Part shown: piece by piece, positions 43,125 through 52,037 of the stretch | How positions within the stretch are numbered: position 1 is the first letter of the stretch | Layout: every line of letters starts with the position of its first letter | Source: Sphingobacterium multivorum | GTDB lineage: Bacteria; Bacteroidota; Bacteroidia; Sphingobacteriales; Sphingobacteriaceae | Assembly: GCF_039511225.1 (NCBI RefSeq) | Contig: NZ_CP154261.1 | Coordinates: forward strand, 1,178,001-1,242,000 | Direction: 5' to 3' | DNA: 64,000 nt | The notes under the pieces: generated by a model | Told to the model about the DNA's origin: nothing | What the model saw: the letters and a program-made list of their open reading frames with translations, nothing else | Databases searched by the model: none | Made by a program: the position numbers and the translations under genes

Positions 43125-43732
43125 GATTCGTACTTTTTGTAAACGATAAAACCATAGATGATGTGTAACACACCAAATCCCAATCCCCACAATAGTAATC
43201 CGTTTTCTGGAAAACATATGCCAATCAAACCCAGGCAGATTTCCAGTATACCCAGGCCTTTTGCTTCGGCAAAGGTATAGATGCTCCCCGCAGTCAGTGC
43301 TAGTCCATAAAAGATCAGCAGCATAGCAGCAATCAGCTGGTAGTAGCCTTGGACAAAAAACAATAAGGATATCATGCCACCCGTTAGTAAGGGGATTGAA
43401 ACTGCAAATAAAAGAGATTTGCTTGTAATGTTCCAAATCGACTGCTTATTTTTTCTCGCCTTTTTACGTGCCATTAGCCAGCCGGTCACCAGGGATGATA
43501 AGAGGACGATGAGCGCAATCATTAAAGACAGTAGGGGCTTATTCAGATTTTCGCCCAAGAGTAGCGCGGTACTTTCGGGTTGATGTAGAATATAGTATTC
43601 CAATAGCGTTCCCAGCAAAGCATAACAGCCCATGAGTACACCTGATAATCCGCTTATTGAAACAAATTTGGACGATTTTTCCATTAATGATCTGATCTGT
43701 CCAAGTTCTCTAAATAAATCTTTCTGTTCCAT
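43121..43732 (-). CDS. Polytopic membrane protein co-transcribed with the winged-helix regulator
   Basis: The ATG at 43732 gives 203 residues with about six hydrophobic spans (FVSISGLSGVLMGCYALLGTLLEYY, LSLMIALIVLLSSLVTGWLMA, LLFAVSIPLLTGGMISLLFFV, AAMLLIFYGLALTAGSIYTF, LGILEICLGLIGICF, LWGLGFGVLHIIYGFIVY). The N-terminal 20 residues are charged and cytoplasmic in style. It overlaps the regulator gene by 4 nt, and an operator-like palindrome ends 5 nt upstream of its start codon. An in-frame ATG 16 codons upstream would place the operator inside the coding region and is rejected. Such regulator-coupled membrane proteins could sense or transmit a membrane signal; no direct evidence for function is visible. 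Confidence 0.82.
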   Translation of the reverse strand: MEQKDLFRELGQIRSLMEKSSKFVSISGLSGVLMGCYALLGTLLEYYILHQPESTALLLGENLNKPLLSLMIALIVLLSSLVTGWLMARKKARKNKQSIWNITSKSLLFAVSIPLLTGGMISLLFFVQGYYQLIAAMLLIFYGLALTAGSIYTFAEAKGLGILEICLGLIGICFPENGLLLWGLGFGVLHIIYGFIVYKKYES

Positions 43733-43737
43733 AAAAG

Positions 43738-43756
43738 TACTTTGATATTCAAAGTA
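43738..43756. promoter_or_regulatory. 19-bp palindromic operator upstream of the membrane-protein/regulator operon
   Basis: TACTTTGA-TAT-TCAAAGTA has the same arms as 42789-42807 and lies 6-24 nt before the start codon at 43732, which fits autoregulation by the winged-helix protein. Confidence 0.8.
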
Positions 43757-43828
43757 AATGAATAATAATGAATTATGCAAGGGGTTGGGAGAATATTGAA
43801 AAAAAATAAAAAAAAGAGTAGAAAATAC

Positions 43829-43859
43829 TTGCAGGATATAGGTTTGGTTTCTATCTTTG
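43829..43859 (+). promoter_or_regulatory. Promoter of tRNA-Leu
   Basis: TTG at 43829-43831, a 20-nt spacer and TATCTTTG (43852-43859, exact TAnnTTTG) place initiation near 43866, about 16 nt before the tRNA. Confidence 0.72.
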
Positions 43860-43881
43860 TGGCATCAAAAGAAATCCTAAT

Positions 43882-43963
43882 GCGGAAGTGGCGTAATTGG
43901 TAGCCGCACCAGACTTAGGATCTGGCGCCGCAAGGCGTGGGGGTTCGAGTCCCTTCTTCCGCA
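43882..43963 (+). tRNA. tRNA-Leu (anticodon UAG)
   Basis: The acceptor stem GCGGAAG (43882-43888) pairs with CTTCCGC (43956-43962), with discriminator A at 43963. The anticodon arm is CCAGA-CTTAGGA-TCTGG with anticodon TAG at 43916-43918. The long variable arm CGCC-GCAA-GGCG (43926-43937) marks a class II tRNA, consistent with leucine. The D loop has AATTGGTA and the T loop GTTCGAG. CCA is not encoded. It has its own promoter and terminator. Confidence 0.97.
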
Positions 43964-43970
43964 CTTGATG

Positions 43971-44005
43971 TCCTCCCGAACTTAAAACCTCGGGAGGATT
44001 TTTTT
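43971..44005 (+). terminator. Terminator after tRNA-Leu
   Basis: TCCTCCCGA (43971-43979) pairs with TCGGGAGGA (43990-43998) and is followed by seven T's. Confidence 0.92.
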
Positions 44006-44031
44006 ATGAATGCGATATAGCTAAAAAGAGT

Positions 44032-45357
44032 ATGAATATTTCACACGAGAATGTAGATGCAATCAATGCGGTAGTCAACGTCGCATTAGCACCTGAAGAT
44101 TATAATCCTCAAGTCGACAAAGAGATTAAAGCGCAAGCTAAAAAAGCAAAATTACCAGGGTTCCGTCCAGGTCAAGTTCCAGTGGGACATATCAGACGTA
44201 CTTATGGTAAATCTATTTTATTTGATGAGATCAATAAATTAGTGAATGAGAAAATCACCAATTATATTGCTGAGAATAAATTAGAAGTTTTAGGTCAACC
44301 ACTTCCTTTGGAAGATGATGCACAATACAGCTGGGATTATAAAGACAATTTCAACTTCAAATATGAAATTGGTCTTGCTCCAGCTTTTGAATTACCTTTT
44401 ACTGCTGAGACTGAATTTACTTCGTACGAAATCAAAGCTGATGAAGAGACATTGGCAGATCGTATCAAGAACTTGCGTCGTAGCTATGGAAAAATGACTA
44501 ATCCAGAAGTATCTGAAGAAGGTGATGTATTGTATGCAACATTGAAACAAGATAAAGAGGAAGGTCTAGAAAAAACAACTTCTATCCGTACAGATATCGT
44601 AGAAGATGCTAAGATCAAAAAATCATTGGTTGGTCTTAAAAAGGACGATGTTGTTAAGATTGATGTTAAAAAAGCATTCAAAACTGAAGATTTAGCACGT
44701 ATCTTAGGTATCACTGAAGAGGAAGCAACTGCTTTAGACGTTACTAAATTTGAATTGACTGTTAAGAATATCAACCGTTTAGAGGAAGCTGATCTTAACC
44801 AAGAATTTTTCGATAAATTATTCGCAGAAGGTGAAGTAACAGAAGAAGCTCAATTCACAGAAAAAGTGAAAGAAGAAGTTGAGAACTTATTCAAACAAAA
44901 TTCAGATCAAAGATTACGTAATGATATGTATACTTTTGGTATGGAGAAAGTTGATGTATCTTTCCCTGAAGAATTCTTGAAAAGATGGTTGAAAGCAACT
45001 AACCCAAGCATTTCTGAAGAAGAATTGAACGAAGGTTTTGCTGACTTCTTGAACAACTTGAAATGGACAATCATCGAAAACCGCGTTGTTACTGAAAATG
45101 GTCTTGAAGTTAAATATGATGAAGTTATCAATTTAGCAAAAGAACGTATCTACGCGCAAATCAAGATGTATAACATCAACGAAGAGCCTTCTGATGAGCA
45201 GTTGAACCAATTTGCAATTCAATTGTTACAAGATAGAGAGCAAGGTAATCGTTTGTTCGAAGAAGCTAAAGCTTTAAAAGTATTTGATCACTTGAAAGGT
45301 TTAGTGAAATTGAATGCTACGGACATTGAATACAAAGAATTCGAGAAATTAGCATAA
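44032..45357 (+). CDS. tig: Trigger factor
   Basis: The 441-residue protein is the ribosome-associated chaperone. The N-terminal domain (about 1-115) contains the ribosome-docking signature GFRPGQVP (43-50). The middle segment (about 150-250) sits where the FKBP-type PPIase domain would be, but the usual G-x-x-x-x-G-F-E and aromatic active-site pattern is missing (GLKKDDVVKIDVKKAF is the closest piece), so isomerase activity is doubtful. The C-terminal helical chaperone domain (about 255-441) holds NQEFFDKLFAEGEVTEEAQFTEKVKEEV and FPEEFLKRWLKATNP. The codon use is AT-rich and even, as in highly expressed genes. It is flanked by terminators, so it is monocistronic. Confidence 0.92.
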   Translation: MNISHENVDAINAVVNVALAPEDYNPQVDKEIKAQAKKAKLPGFRPGQVPVGHIRRTYGKSILFDEINKLVNEKITNYIAENKLEVLGQPLPLEDDAQYSWDYKDNFNFKYEIGLAPAFELPFTAETEFTSYEIKADEETLADRIKNLRRSYGKMTNPEVSEEGDVLYATLKQDKEEGLEKTTSIRTDIVEDAKIKKSLVGLKKDDVVKIDVKKAFKTEDLARILGITEEEATALDVTKFELTVKNINRLEEADLNQEFFDKLFAEGEVTEEAQFTEKVKEEVENLFKQNSDQRLRNDMYTFGMEKVDVSFPEEFLKRWLKATNPSISEEELNEGFADFLNNLKWTIIENRVVTENGLEVKYDEVINLAKERIYAQIKMYNINEEPSDEQLNQFAIQLLQDREQGNRLFEEAKALKVFDHLKGLVKLNATDIEYKEFEKLA

Positions 45358-45375
45358 GCGAATTTTTTAAATAAA

Positions 45376-45412
45376 AAAAGAGTCCTTCCATTTATTTGGA
45401 GGGACTTTTTTT
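45376..45412 (+). terminator. Terminator of tig
   Basis: AGTCCTTCCA (45381-45390) pairs with TGGAGGGACT (45397-45406) with one G-U pair and a 6-nt loop, and continues into seven T's. The A-run before it lets it act on the minus strand as well. Confidence 0.88.
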
Positions 45413-45642
45413 ATTGCAGTCCGGTAGCGGATTATACACTATTCGTTTATAGTTGTTCAGCTCATCCACAGATCGCCTGTATAGGAAGTTATATGACGCT
45501 GGAAAAGGTCTACTGGCAGAATCGAGGTGGAGCTCAGGATAGGGACAATGCGGTTGGGATAAGAGGTGGAAGCGAGCATTGAAAGCGGTCTGCTAGAGTT
45601 GGAAGTGATCTGTTGAAATCGTAAAGGGACTATTCGGAAAAG

Positions 45643-48600
45643 TTAATTGACCTTGCTTTTCTTTGTTTCAACAGGAGCTGTTGTAATCGTCTTCTTACCA
45701 AAAGGGAATAGCCTTTTTAGGAATTCTGAGAAGGTGTTAAATTCCTGCCGATAGAGTAACCCGAAAGCACTGATGTATTCGCCGTCGTTGGGGCTAAGAA
45801 GAAAGTTACGTGTATTTAGGCGATTGGAAGCCCGGAGGACCAAACGTCCATCTTTTCTCAAATAAAACATAGCCTCGGCATCGGTTGAGACGCGATCTGA
45901 AAATACATTTAAATCTGTTAGTGCCTGACTTCTACGGTCGGAGATACCGCCTGTCAAAACAAGTCGGTCGTTGAATAGACGAAGTGAGGCGGATGCGTCA
46001 TTTAAAGATTTGATATTAATATCAAAGAAATTGATGTTGAGCGATTGGGCTATGATGTTGTTGATTTGGTTGAATGCTATTTCAGTTCCAGCAGATAGCA
46101 AGGTGTTATTGACTTCTTTACCAAAGTCTGTCTGTGTGCCAGGTGTAAAACTTCGTCTCACGATCAGACTAAGCGCCTGTTGATTGACATTGTTGGCATC
46201 TGAAAAGTATCCCTGCAGTTCATCCTTAACTCCGGGGTTTTGTGGAAAGTTGATGTCAAACGTGATTTCCGGCTGACTTAACTGCCCTTTTAGGATCATG
46301 TCGGCCTGTGCCAATACACGCTCGGGGTTTTCTTCCCGGCCTGCTGCATTATACAACGGCGCTAAGCTTGTTCTTTGTTGGTAGATGGCATTGATATTAA
46401 TATTCGCTTCTGTTGGGTTTCCCGCCCATCGTACTGTTCCGCCTTCTTTGAGATCAAAAATCTTGTTGATATAATCTTGAGCGGTGAAATTGAATTTTCC
46501 GCTGTTTATGATAAAATCCCCAAACATTTCAAAATCTCCCAAAGAAGATATCCGCATATTGAGATTGCTATTTCCCCTTCCCGATAATTCGCCCATACTG
46601 GAGAATAGATTTATTTCTGCATTCGGGTTAATCAAAAGGTCCATATTCATCGTCAGACCGTTGAAATCTCGTTTCTTAACGTTTTTCTTCGTTTTGGTCG
46701 AGTCTTTCTCAATAAAGTAGATAAAGTCCGTGTCTGAGATTGTACTGGCACTATTAAAGGGAATATTGATAATCGTGTTTTCTTCGGATTTAGCCCGTAT
46801 ATTGATGTTCATGGCAGACGTTAGTCCTTTAAACTGAAAAGTGCCCGAAGCGTAAGCTGTGCCATAATATACATTATTGTCCTTCATTGTGGTATTTAAT
46901 ACCAGAAAGTTCTTCGCTTCTGCAGTAACATCGATATCGGGATCACTCAGTTTGTTAAGATCGACAACGCCATCAATGGTTGCTACATTGTTTTTGGGAT
47001 CGTATACTTTTAGTCCTGTCAAAAAGATTCGGTTATTGGTCACTGCAATTTCGTCAGAAAGCCGGTATGGCGTTTTTAGGTAATTAATGACCATCGAAGC
47101 ATTGTCCAATTTTCCAGAACCGGTAATTTTGGGATTCAGAATGTCTCCTTCAATAGCCAGATCTGCATTGATCTTGCCCTGGATATTGGATACTAGGCTT
47201 CTTAAAAATGGCTGAAAAACAAATACATCGGTATTTTCTAGTTTAGCTTTCAGATTAAGCTTATTGTTTTCGCTTAGATGGTTATAGGAACCTTGTAACT
47301 GAATCAATTTGTTGCCTTCTTCTATTTTACTATCTAGTTTAACCAATTGATTTTCGGGATCGTAATTTGCATTCAGTACTAATGAGCCGATTGGAATATT
47401 GTTATAGAGGATAGGTGAAGTTTTTATATTGGCTACAACAAATGGAGCTTTGAATACAGAATTAACTTCAATATTTCCGTTTAAGTTGCCGGAGAGATTG
47501 ATGCCGTGGGGTTTGGTAATCCCATTTAAGGACGTCAGATTAAAGTCCTGAAATTTGAGATTGATCTGATCACTGACTTCGTTTGACAGGATGCCATCGA
47601 TATGAACTTTTTGTTCGTCATGACTCAGCGTCAGTTTTTCAAAGTACCATTTTCCTTTCGATATTTTCAATTGCGCATCATTATTGACAAGCCACCGCTC
47701 TCTATTGATTAAGATATTCGATGGATAGAAATTGATATAAGCAGGTTTGGCATGGGCAAAGCGTATGACGCCATTAAGATCCAGACTATTGCTTGCTTCA
47801 AGTTCCGACATTTTGATGTTAAATTGTAAACTGTCGTTTGCCAAGGTATTTGAAATATTGACGTTTTTAATATAGGTACTGTCGGTAAAATTGATGCGAT
47901 CGATGGAGGTCTGCAATTCCATATTCTTCAGATTGGCATTTTGATCGACAATCAGGTGAGTTAATCGAATACCATTGTATTTGAATTCGGGTGCGTAAAA
48001 ATTAAAACTGGCCGTTTGTTTTTCACTTTCAAATTTTGCATTGAGTGTAGCGCCGCTGTCTAAAGCAATGTCCTTTCGGAAGAATGTTGCGATCGGTTTA
48101 AAAGAAGTTATATTAATATTCAGGTCAAAGTCCTGGCGATTAAAAATGTTGTTTTCAAACCCGATTGCCGGAGCGTAGCGCATAGCTAAAGCTTTAAAAT
48201 AAGGAACGATTGTATTGAGGTCTATTCTTCCTTTAAGATCAATGTGTCCGATAGCCGACTGCAAGGTAAGGGAGCGTGCATTTTCATCTCCTTCGGCAAG
48301 GAAATTGATATCGCGGATAACGAATTGGCCTTTAGAGGAAGTGAAATTGACGCTGTCTGATTTAAATTCACCGGTAATATTATTGATGTTGTCCCCAATT
48401 AAACTGGTATGGAATTTTGTGTTAATAATATTGATGGAATCTCCCTGAAAGAAGTTAAGTTTTTTTAGATTCGCTTGTTGGATATCAGCATCCAGGTGAT
48501 AGTTGGGTTTGACAGACCAATCGATATCTGTGGTAAACTGTAGTTTTACATTTGGATCATATATTTGCCCTGAAGCAAGAACTAACTGTTTATCTGTATT

Positions 48601-50022
48601 TCCTTCAATTTGTATATGTTGATAGCTGTAATTCTTGAAATTGAAATTACTGAGATCTCCTTTTATCTTTAAGCTCAGTTTCTTGGGGTCGGTACCTGTT
48701 CCGTCAACCTGTAGGTTGAAGCCTGTAGTTCCCAGATCTTTTAGTTTTGTTATCCTACCTACATCGAACTTTTTAGATTGAAAATTGCCTGCATATTTTA
48801 TTTCCTTCTTGATATCCAATAAGGCGTCCGCCTCAACATTACCGATCGCAGTCGTAAAAACTCCTTTGGTCTTAAATTTATTGTAGAACCCATTTAGGCT
48901 ACCTTTGAATGAAAATTTGTCGAATATCTGGACAATTTCAGGGAGTTTAAAATTTTTTAGATTTCCGAGATCGCTAATAACGGCATTTAAGTCTTTATGC
49001 TCAGATGAAATTGCTACACTGGGAACAATAAATTTAGTTTTGTCAATATCTGGTAGACCGATAATCTGCAGCTCACCTGCCAAACTGGTTTTTTTTCCAA
49101 TTGTTAAATCGACCTGTGATGCGTTGATGGAAGATACCGTTCCTTCTAAATTTGCGCGCTTGATATTCACGTCAAATTTGACTTGGTGCATAGGAGAGGA
49201 AAAGAAAGCAATATCCTCGGAGTGAATACGGGAGTCCCGAGCACGAAGTTTTACATGAACTTTATTGATGAAGTCCGAAAAATCGTCAAAGCTGTTGTAG
49301 CTAAGCTTGATGTAATTTTTGAATGTAGAACGGTTGGTGGCTAGCATAAGCTCGCTGAGTTCAATGCTTGTCTTGCTTACTGTCGTTTGTCCAAGAAGGC
49401 CTTTGATTACTAGACCTTTCTTTTCGCGCAGATTGAATGTCTTTATGTTCGCCGAAATTTGATTGGAATCTATTTTTATTTTATCAAAATGGGCGTTAAG
49501 TTTGGAAATACCTAAATCTCCAAAATCGACCACTTTATTGTAATGCTTACGTCTATGGTTAACATAGCTAAATGTATTGTTCTTAATAATCAGTTCCTTT
49601 ATATCGAAGATGATTTTTTTTGAACTTTTCTTTTTTTCTTTTTTAGGTGGGTTAAAGTAACGGATTAAAAATGAGATATTGGAGCTGTCCTGAAATTGCT
49701 CAAAAGTGCCTTCGGTATCTTCAATGGTTAGTTTGTTGATCACAATTTTGTTCAATTCAATGAATTGAGAAAGGTTGACGTTGGCTTCTAACCTTCCTGA
49801 TTTTAATATTTCTTTTCCCTCTGGACTATAGAGTTGAAAATCTTCTACTACAATAGATTTAAAAGGTTTGAAATAGATGCTTTTGAGGCTTATTTTGGTG
49901 TTTAGTTCGTTGGATAAATAGTCGACAGCTTTTTGGGCAACATAATTTTGTACCGGTTTCAACTGTAGTGATAACGCCAATGCAAGCAGTATAATGAATA
50001 TACTACCAAGGACTATTGACAC
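45643..50022 (-). CDS. TamB-like translocation/assembly module protein
   Basis: The 1459-residue protein has an N-terminal membrane anchor (LGSIFIILLALALSLQL), an AsmA-like start (VQNYVAQKAVDYLSNELNTKISLKSIYF), a very long series of beta-strand repeats and a C-terminal TamB/DUF490 domain (about 1100-1450, with GRGNSNLNMRISSLGDFEMFGDFIINSGKFNFTAQDYINKIFDLKEGG and LSAGTEIAFNQI). TamB proteins span the periplasm as hydrophobic bridges for lipid or outer-membrane-protein delivery. The annotated start is GTG at 50022. A lysine-rich I-K-K-I-I-K-I stretch just upstream in frame would make a better anchor, but the only codon there is ATC/ATT-type. It is divergent from tsaD with 52 nt between the starts. 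Confidence 0.87.
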   Translation of the reverse strand: MSIVLGSIFIILLALALSLQLKPVQNYVAQKAVDYLSNELNTKISLKSIYFKPFKSIVVEDFQLYSPEGKEILKSGRLEANVNLSQFIELNKIVINKLTIEDTEGTFEQFQDSSNISFLIRYFNPPKKEKKKSSKKIIFDIKELIIKNNTFSYVNHRRKHYNKVVDFGDLGISKLNAHFDKIKIDSNQISANIKTFNLREKKGLVIKGLLGQTTVSKTSIELSELMLATNRSTFKNYIKLSYNSFDDFSDFINKVHVKLRARDSRIHSEDIAFFSSPMHQVKFDVNIKRANLEGTVSSINASQVDLTIGKKTSLAGELQIIGLPDIDKTKFIVPSVAISSEHKDLNAVISDLGNLKNFKLPEIVQIFDKFSFKGSLNGFYNKFKTKGVFTTAIGNVEADALLDIKKEIKYAGNFQSKKFDVGRITKLKDLGTTGFNLQVDGTGTDPKKLSLKIKGDLSNFNFKNYSYQHIQIEGNTDKQLVLASGQIYDPNVKLQFTTDIDWSVKPNYHLDADIQQANLKKLNFFQGDSINIINTKFHTSLIGDNINNITGEFKSDSVNFTSSKGQFVIRDINFLAEGDENARSLTLQSAIGHIDLKGRIDLNTIVPYFKALAMRYAPAIGFENNIFNRQDFDLNINITSFKPIATFFRKDIALDSGATLNAKFESEKQTASFNFYAPEFKYNGIRLTHLIVDQNANLKNMELQTSIDRINFTDSTYIKNVNISNTLANDSLQFNIKMSELEASNSLDLNGVIRFAHAKPAYINFYPSNILINRERWLVNNDAQLKISKGKWYFEKLTLSHDEQKVHIDGILSNEVSDQINLKFQDFNLTSLNGITKPHGINLSGNLNGNIEVNSVFKAPFVVANIKTSPILYNNIPIGSLVLNANYDPENQLVKLDSKIEEGNKLIQLQGSYNHLSENNKLNLKAKLENTDVFVFQPFLRSLVSNIQGKINADLAIEGDILNPKITGSGKLDNASMVINYLKTPYRLSDEIAVTNNRIFLTGLKVYDPKNNVATIDGVVDLNKLSDPDIDVTAEAKNFLVLNTTMKDNNVYYGTAYASGTFQFKGLTSAMNINIRAKSEENTIINIPFNSASTISDTDFIYFIEKDSTKTKKNVKKRDFNGLTMNMDLLINPNAEINLFSSMGELSGRGNSNLNMRISSLGDFEMFGDFIINSGKFNFTAQDYINKIFDLKEGGTVRWAGNPTEANININAIYQQRTSLAPLYNAAGREENPERVLAQADMILKGQLSQPEITFDINFPQNPGVKDELQGYFSDANNVNQQALSLIVRRSFTPGTQTDFGKEVNNTLLSAGTEIAFNQINNIIAQSLNINFFDINIKSLNDASASLRLFNDRLVLTGGISDRRSQALTDLNVFSDRVSTDAEAMFYLRKDGRLVLRASNRLNTRNFLLSPNDGEYISAFGLLYRQEFNTFSEFLKRLFPFGKKTITTAPVETKKSKVN

Positions 50023-50042
50023 TATTTTAATTATTTTTTTGA

Positions 50043-50050
50043 TACTTTTG
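50043..50050 (+). promoter_or_regulatory. Possible -7 box of tsaD
   Basis: TACTTTTG matches TAnnTTTG and would start transcription close to 50056, about 19 nt before the tsaD ATG. No clear TTTG -33 box is seen within 17-23 nt. Confidence 0.4.
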
Positions 50051-50074
50051 TATTAAAATTTATTACCTCAAGCT

Positions 50075-51076
50075 ATGGCTATTATTTTAGGGATTGAATC
50101 CTCTTGTGATGAAACCTCCGCTTCTATCTGTATTAACGGTGAAATTCATTCAAATGTTATTGCAACTCAGGCAATCCACGCAAAATATGGTGGAGTGATT
50201 CCCGAGCTCGCTTCACGTGCTCATCAACAAAATATTATTCCAACAGTGGAAGAAGCCATTCGCCAAGCAAAAGTAAGCAAAAATCAAATAGATGCAGTGA
50301 GTTTTACGCGTGGGCCTGGATTATTAGGTGCACTTTTAGTAGGAACCTCATTTGCTAAATCTTTTGCACTTGCACAGAATATCTCTTTAATTGATATAAA
50401 CCATATGCAGGCGCATATCCTGGCTCATTTTATTGAGGATCCGAAACCGAATTTTCCGTTTTTATGTCTTACTGTTTCTGGTGGTCATACGCAAATTGTA
50501 TTGGTGAAAGATTATTTTGAAATGGAGCTTTTGGGAGAAACATTGGATGATGCGGCAGGAGAGGCTTTTGATAAAACAGCTAAAATCCTGAATCTACCTT
50601 ATCCCGGCGGACCGCTTATCGATAAATTTGCAAAAGAAGGTAATTCAGCCGCTTATAAGCTGCCCGAACCACAGATTCCAGGTCTTAATTTTAGTTTTTC
50701 AGGATTGAAAACTGCGATATTGTATTTGGTTCAAGATCAATTGAAGCAGAACCCGGATTTTCTGACACACCATATGGCCGACTTATGTGCTAGTGTACAA
50801 TCGCGTATTGTATCAATCCTGCTGAATAAATTAAAGAAAGCAGCAAAGGAAACAGGTGTAAAGGATATTGCCATCGCGGGTGGCGTTTCGGCCAATTCTG
50901 GCCTGAGGCAAAGCTTAATTGAAATGGGCGAGAAATACAATTGGAGAGTGTTTATTCCAAAATTTGAATATTGTACTGATAATGCAGCGATGATTGCTAT
51001 TGCAGGTTATCACAAGTTTTTAAAGAAAGATTTCGTTGGTCAGGACGTTGCTCCTATGGCTAGGATGCATCTGTAG
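50075..51076 (+). CDS. tsaD: tRNA N6-adenosine threonylcarbamoyltransferase
   Basis: The 333-residue enzyme transfers the threonylcarbamoyl group from TC-AMP to A37 of ANN-reading tRNAs, with TsaB and TsaE. ASKHA-fold motifs are visible: ILGIESSCDETS (5-15), the metal site HMQAH (H110, H114), CLTVSGGHTQIVLV, GETLDDAAGEAFDKTAKIL, NFSFSGLKTAI and IAGGVSANSGLR with the C-terminal aspartate in YCTDNAAMIA. Length is normal. It is the only copy in the window and is essential in most bacteria. Transcription is divergent from the TamB-like gene. Confidence 0.97.
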   Translation: MAIILGIESSCDETSASICINGEIHSNVIATQAIHAKYGGVIPELASRAHQQNIIPTVEEAIRQAKVSKNQIDAVSFTRGPGLLGALLVGTSFAKSFALAQNISLIDINHMQAHILAHFIEDPKPNFPFLCLTVSGGHTQIVLVKDYFEMELLGETLDDAAGEAFDKTAKILNLPYPGGPLIDKFAKEGNSAAYKLPEPQIPGLNFSFSGLKTAILYLVQDQLKQNPDFLTHHMADLCASVQSRIVSILLNKLKKAAKETGVKDIAIAGGVSANSGLRQSLIEMGEKYNWRVFIPKFEYCTDNAAMIAIAGYHKFLKKDFVGQDVAPMARMHL

Positions 51077-51092
51077 TTTATACCGATATAGG

Positions 51093-51130
51093 AGTTTCCT
51101 CGGGCACTGTCCTTTTGTGCTGAGGAAACT
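51093..51130. terminator. Hairpin between convergent tsaD and lipoprotein genes
   Basis: AGTTTCCTC (51093-51101) pairs with GAGGAAACT (51122-51130), with an inner GCAC/GTGC extension. It is followed by weak T-rich DNA, so it probably terminates transcription in both directions. Confidence 0.65.
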
Positions 51131-51143
51131 TAAACTTGTTTAT

Positions 51144-51965
51144 TTATAAGGGGGAACTATACCCATAGGCCTGCGCCGTAGAGGTAAATAAGTTTTTCTT
51201 TGGCTGGTAAAAGTTCAGTTCGTAACCCTCGGCACCCCAAAAAATGCTGATAAAACTAATTCCTTGCTCAGAACGCAATACGGTTAGTATCTGAAAAGCC
51301 TCGTTGTCAAACTGACCGCCATCATCAACACGCCAAGTGCTGATATCATCGTATAAGGCCGGGAAATCCAAATTGATCAGCTGTTCGTCCTTTGCGTAGG
51401 AAAATACAGCTAAAGCAGAGTCTTGTTGATTTTCAAACACCGTAAGATTAAACTCGGACTGATCACTGAGGATCGCAACTGTCGTACTTTTATTAATCTT
51501 CCTATTGTATTTCTTTTCAAGCTGCTCCTTAATTTCTGGAGAAGTTTCTTTTTGAACTTTTGTAAACTTCTCAATTTTATACTGGTCTATAAAAGCTTTA
51601 TTGACAAGCATGCCGAATTCGCCAGACTTGATCGCGTCACTAATTTTAAATAACGAACCTTCACTATTCGCAAAGTTCTGGGCGGTCTGTCTTCCGTTAC
51701 TCTCTTTGTTGTCCATTTTATTCTGAACAAATTCAAGCGGGCTTACCTGATTTTCCACAATCACATAGTTGTATTTTTCAGGTCCTTCCATCGCTTGATC
51801 CATAGGTAAAGCGATAAGTGAATCTTTTTGTTGGTTTAAAAAACCAAAATATGGCGAAATAGTCTTTTCCTTGTTTTCGTGCTTGATTGCAGTTTTGGAT
51901 TGATTTTGATTGTTCCCGCAAGCATACAATGTAAGTAGAAAAATAGCTGAAAAAAGTGACTTCAT
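51144..51965 (-). CDS. Lipoprotein of unknown function
   Basis: The 273-residue product has a lipoprotein signal peptide with the lipobox LYAC (Cys at 16) and an Asn/Gln-rich linker after it. Its mature part has no catalytic motif that I recognise; WRVDDGGQFDNEAFQILTVLRSEQGISFISIFWGAEGYELNFY near the C-terminus looks like a mixed alpha/beta domain. It is transcribed alone, between tsaD (convergent) and the TonB gene (divergent). No function is assigned. Confidence 0.75.
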   Translation of the reverse strand: MKSLFSAIFLLTLYACGNNQNQSKTAIKHENKEKTISPYFGFLNQQKDSLIALPMDQAMEGPEKYNYVIVENQVSPLEFVQNKMDNKESNGRQTAQNFANSEGSLFKISDAIKSGEFGMLVNKAFIDQYKIEKFTKVQKETSPEIKEQLEKKYNRKINKSTTVAILSDQSEFNLTVFENQQDSALAVFSYAKDEQLINLDFPALYDDISTWRVDDGGQFDNEAFQILTVLRSEQGISFISIFWGAEGYELNFYQPKKNLFTSTAQAYGYSSPL

Positions 51966-52037
51966 AAGTATTTTGAATTTTTTTGTGAAATATAAGGCTT
52001 TCGCTCATCATAATGAAAAGATTTAAACTTTAATGTT

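Noticed and set aside
42822..43436. Long open frame giving a 204-residue regulator
   Set aside because: The first 104 residues overlap the membrane-protein gene in another frame and have no domain character. The GTG at 43124 gives the usual winged-helix start.
43882..43963. tRNA-Leu as an integration (att) site of a mobile element
   Set aside because: No integrase, no repeated tRNA 3' end and only housekeeping genes nearby; the tRNA has its own promoter and terminator.
45413..45642. Possible small gene between tig and the TamB-like gene
   Set aside because: The stretch has no frame with a start and domain, and no promoter pattern. I see only unassigned DNA.
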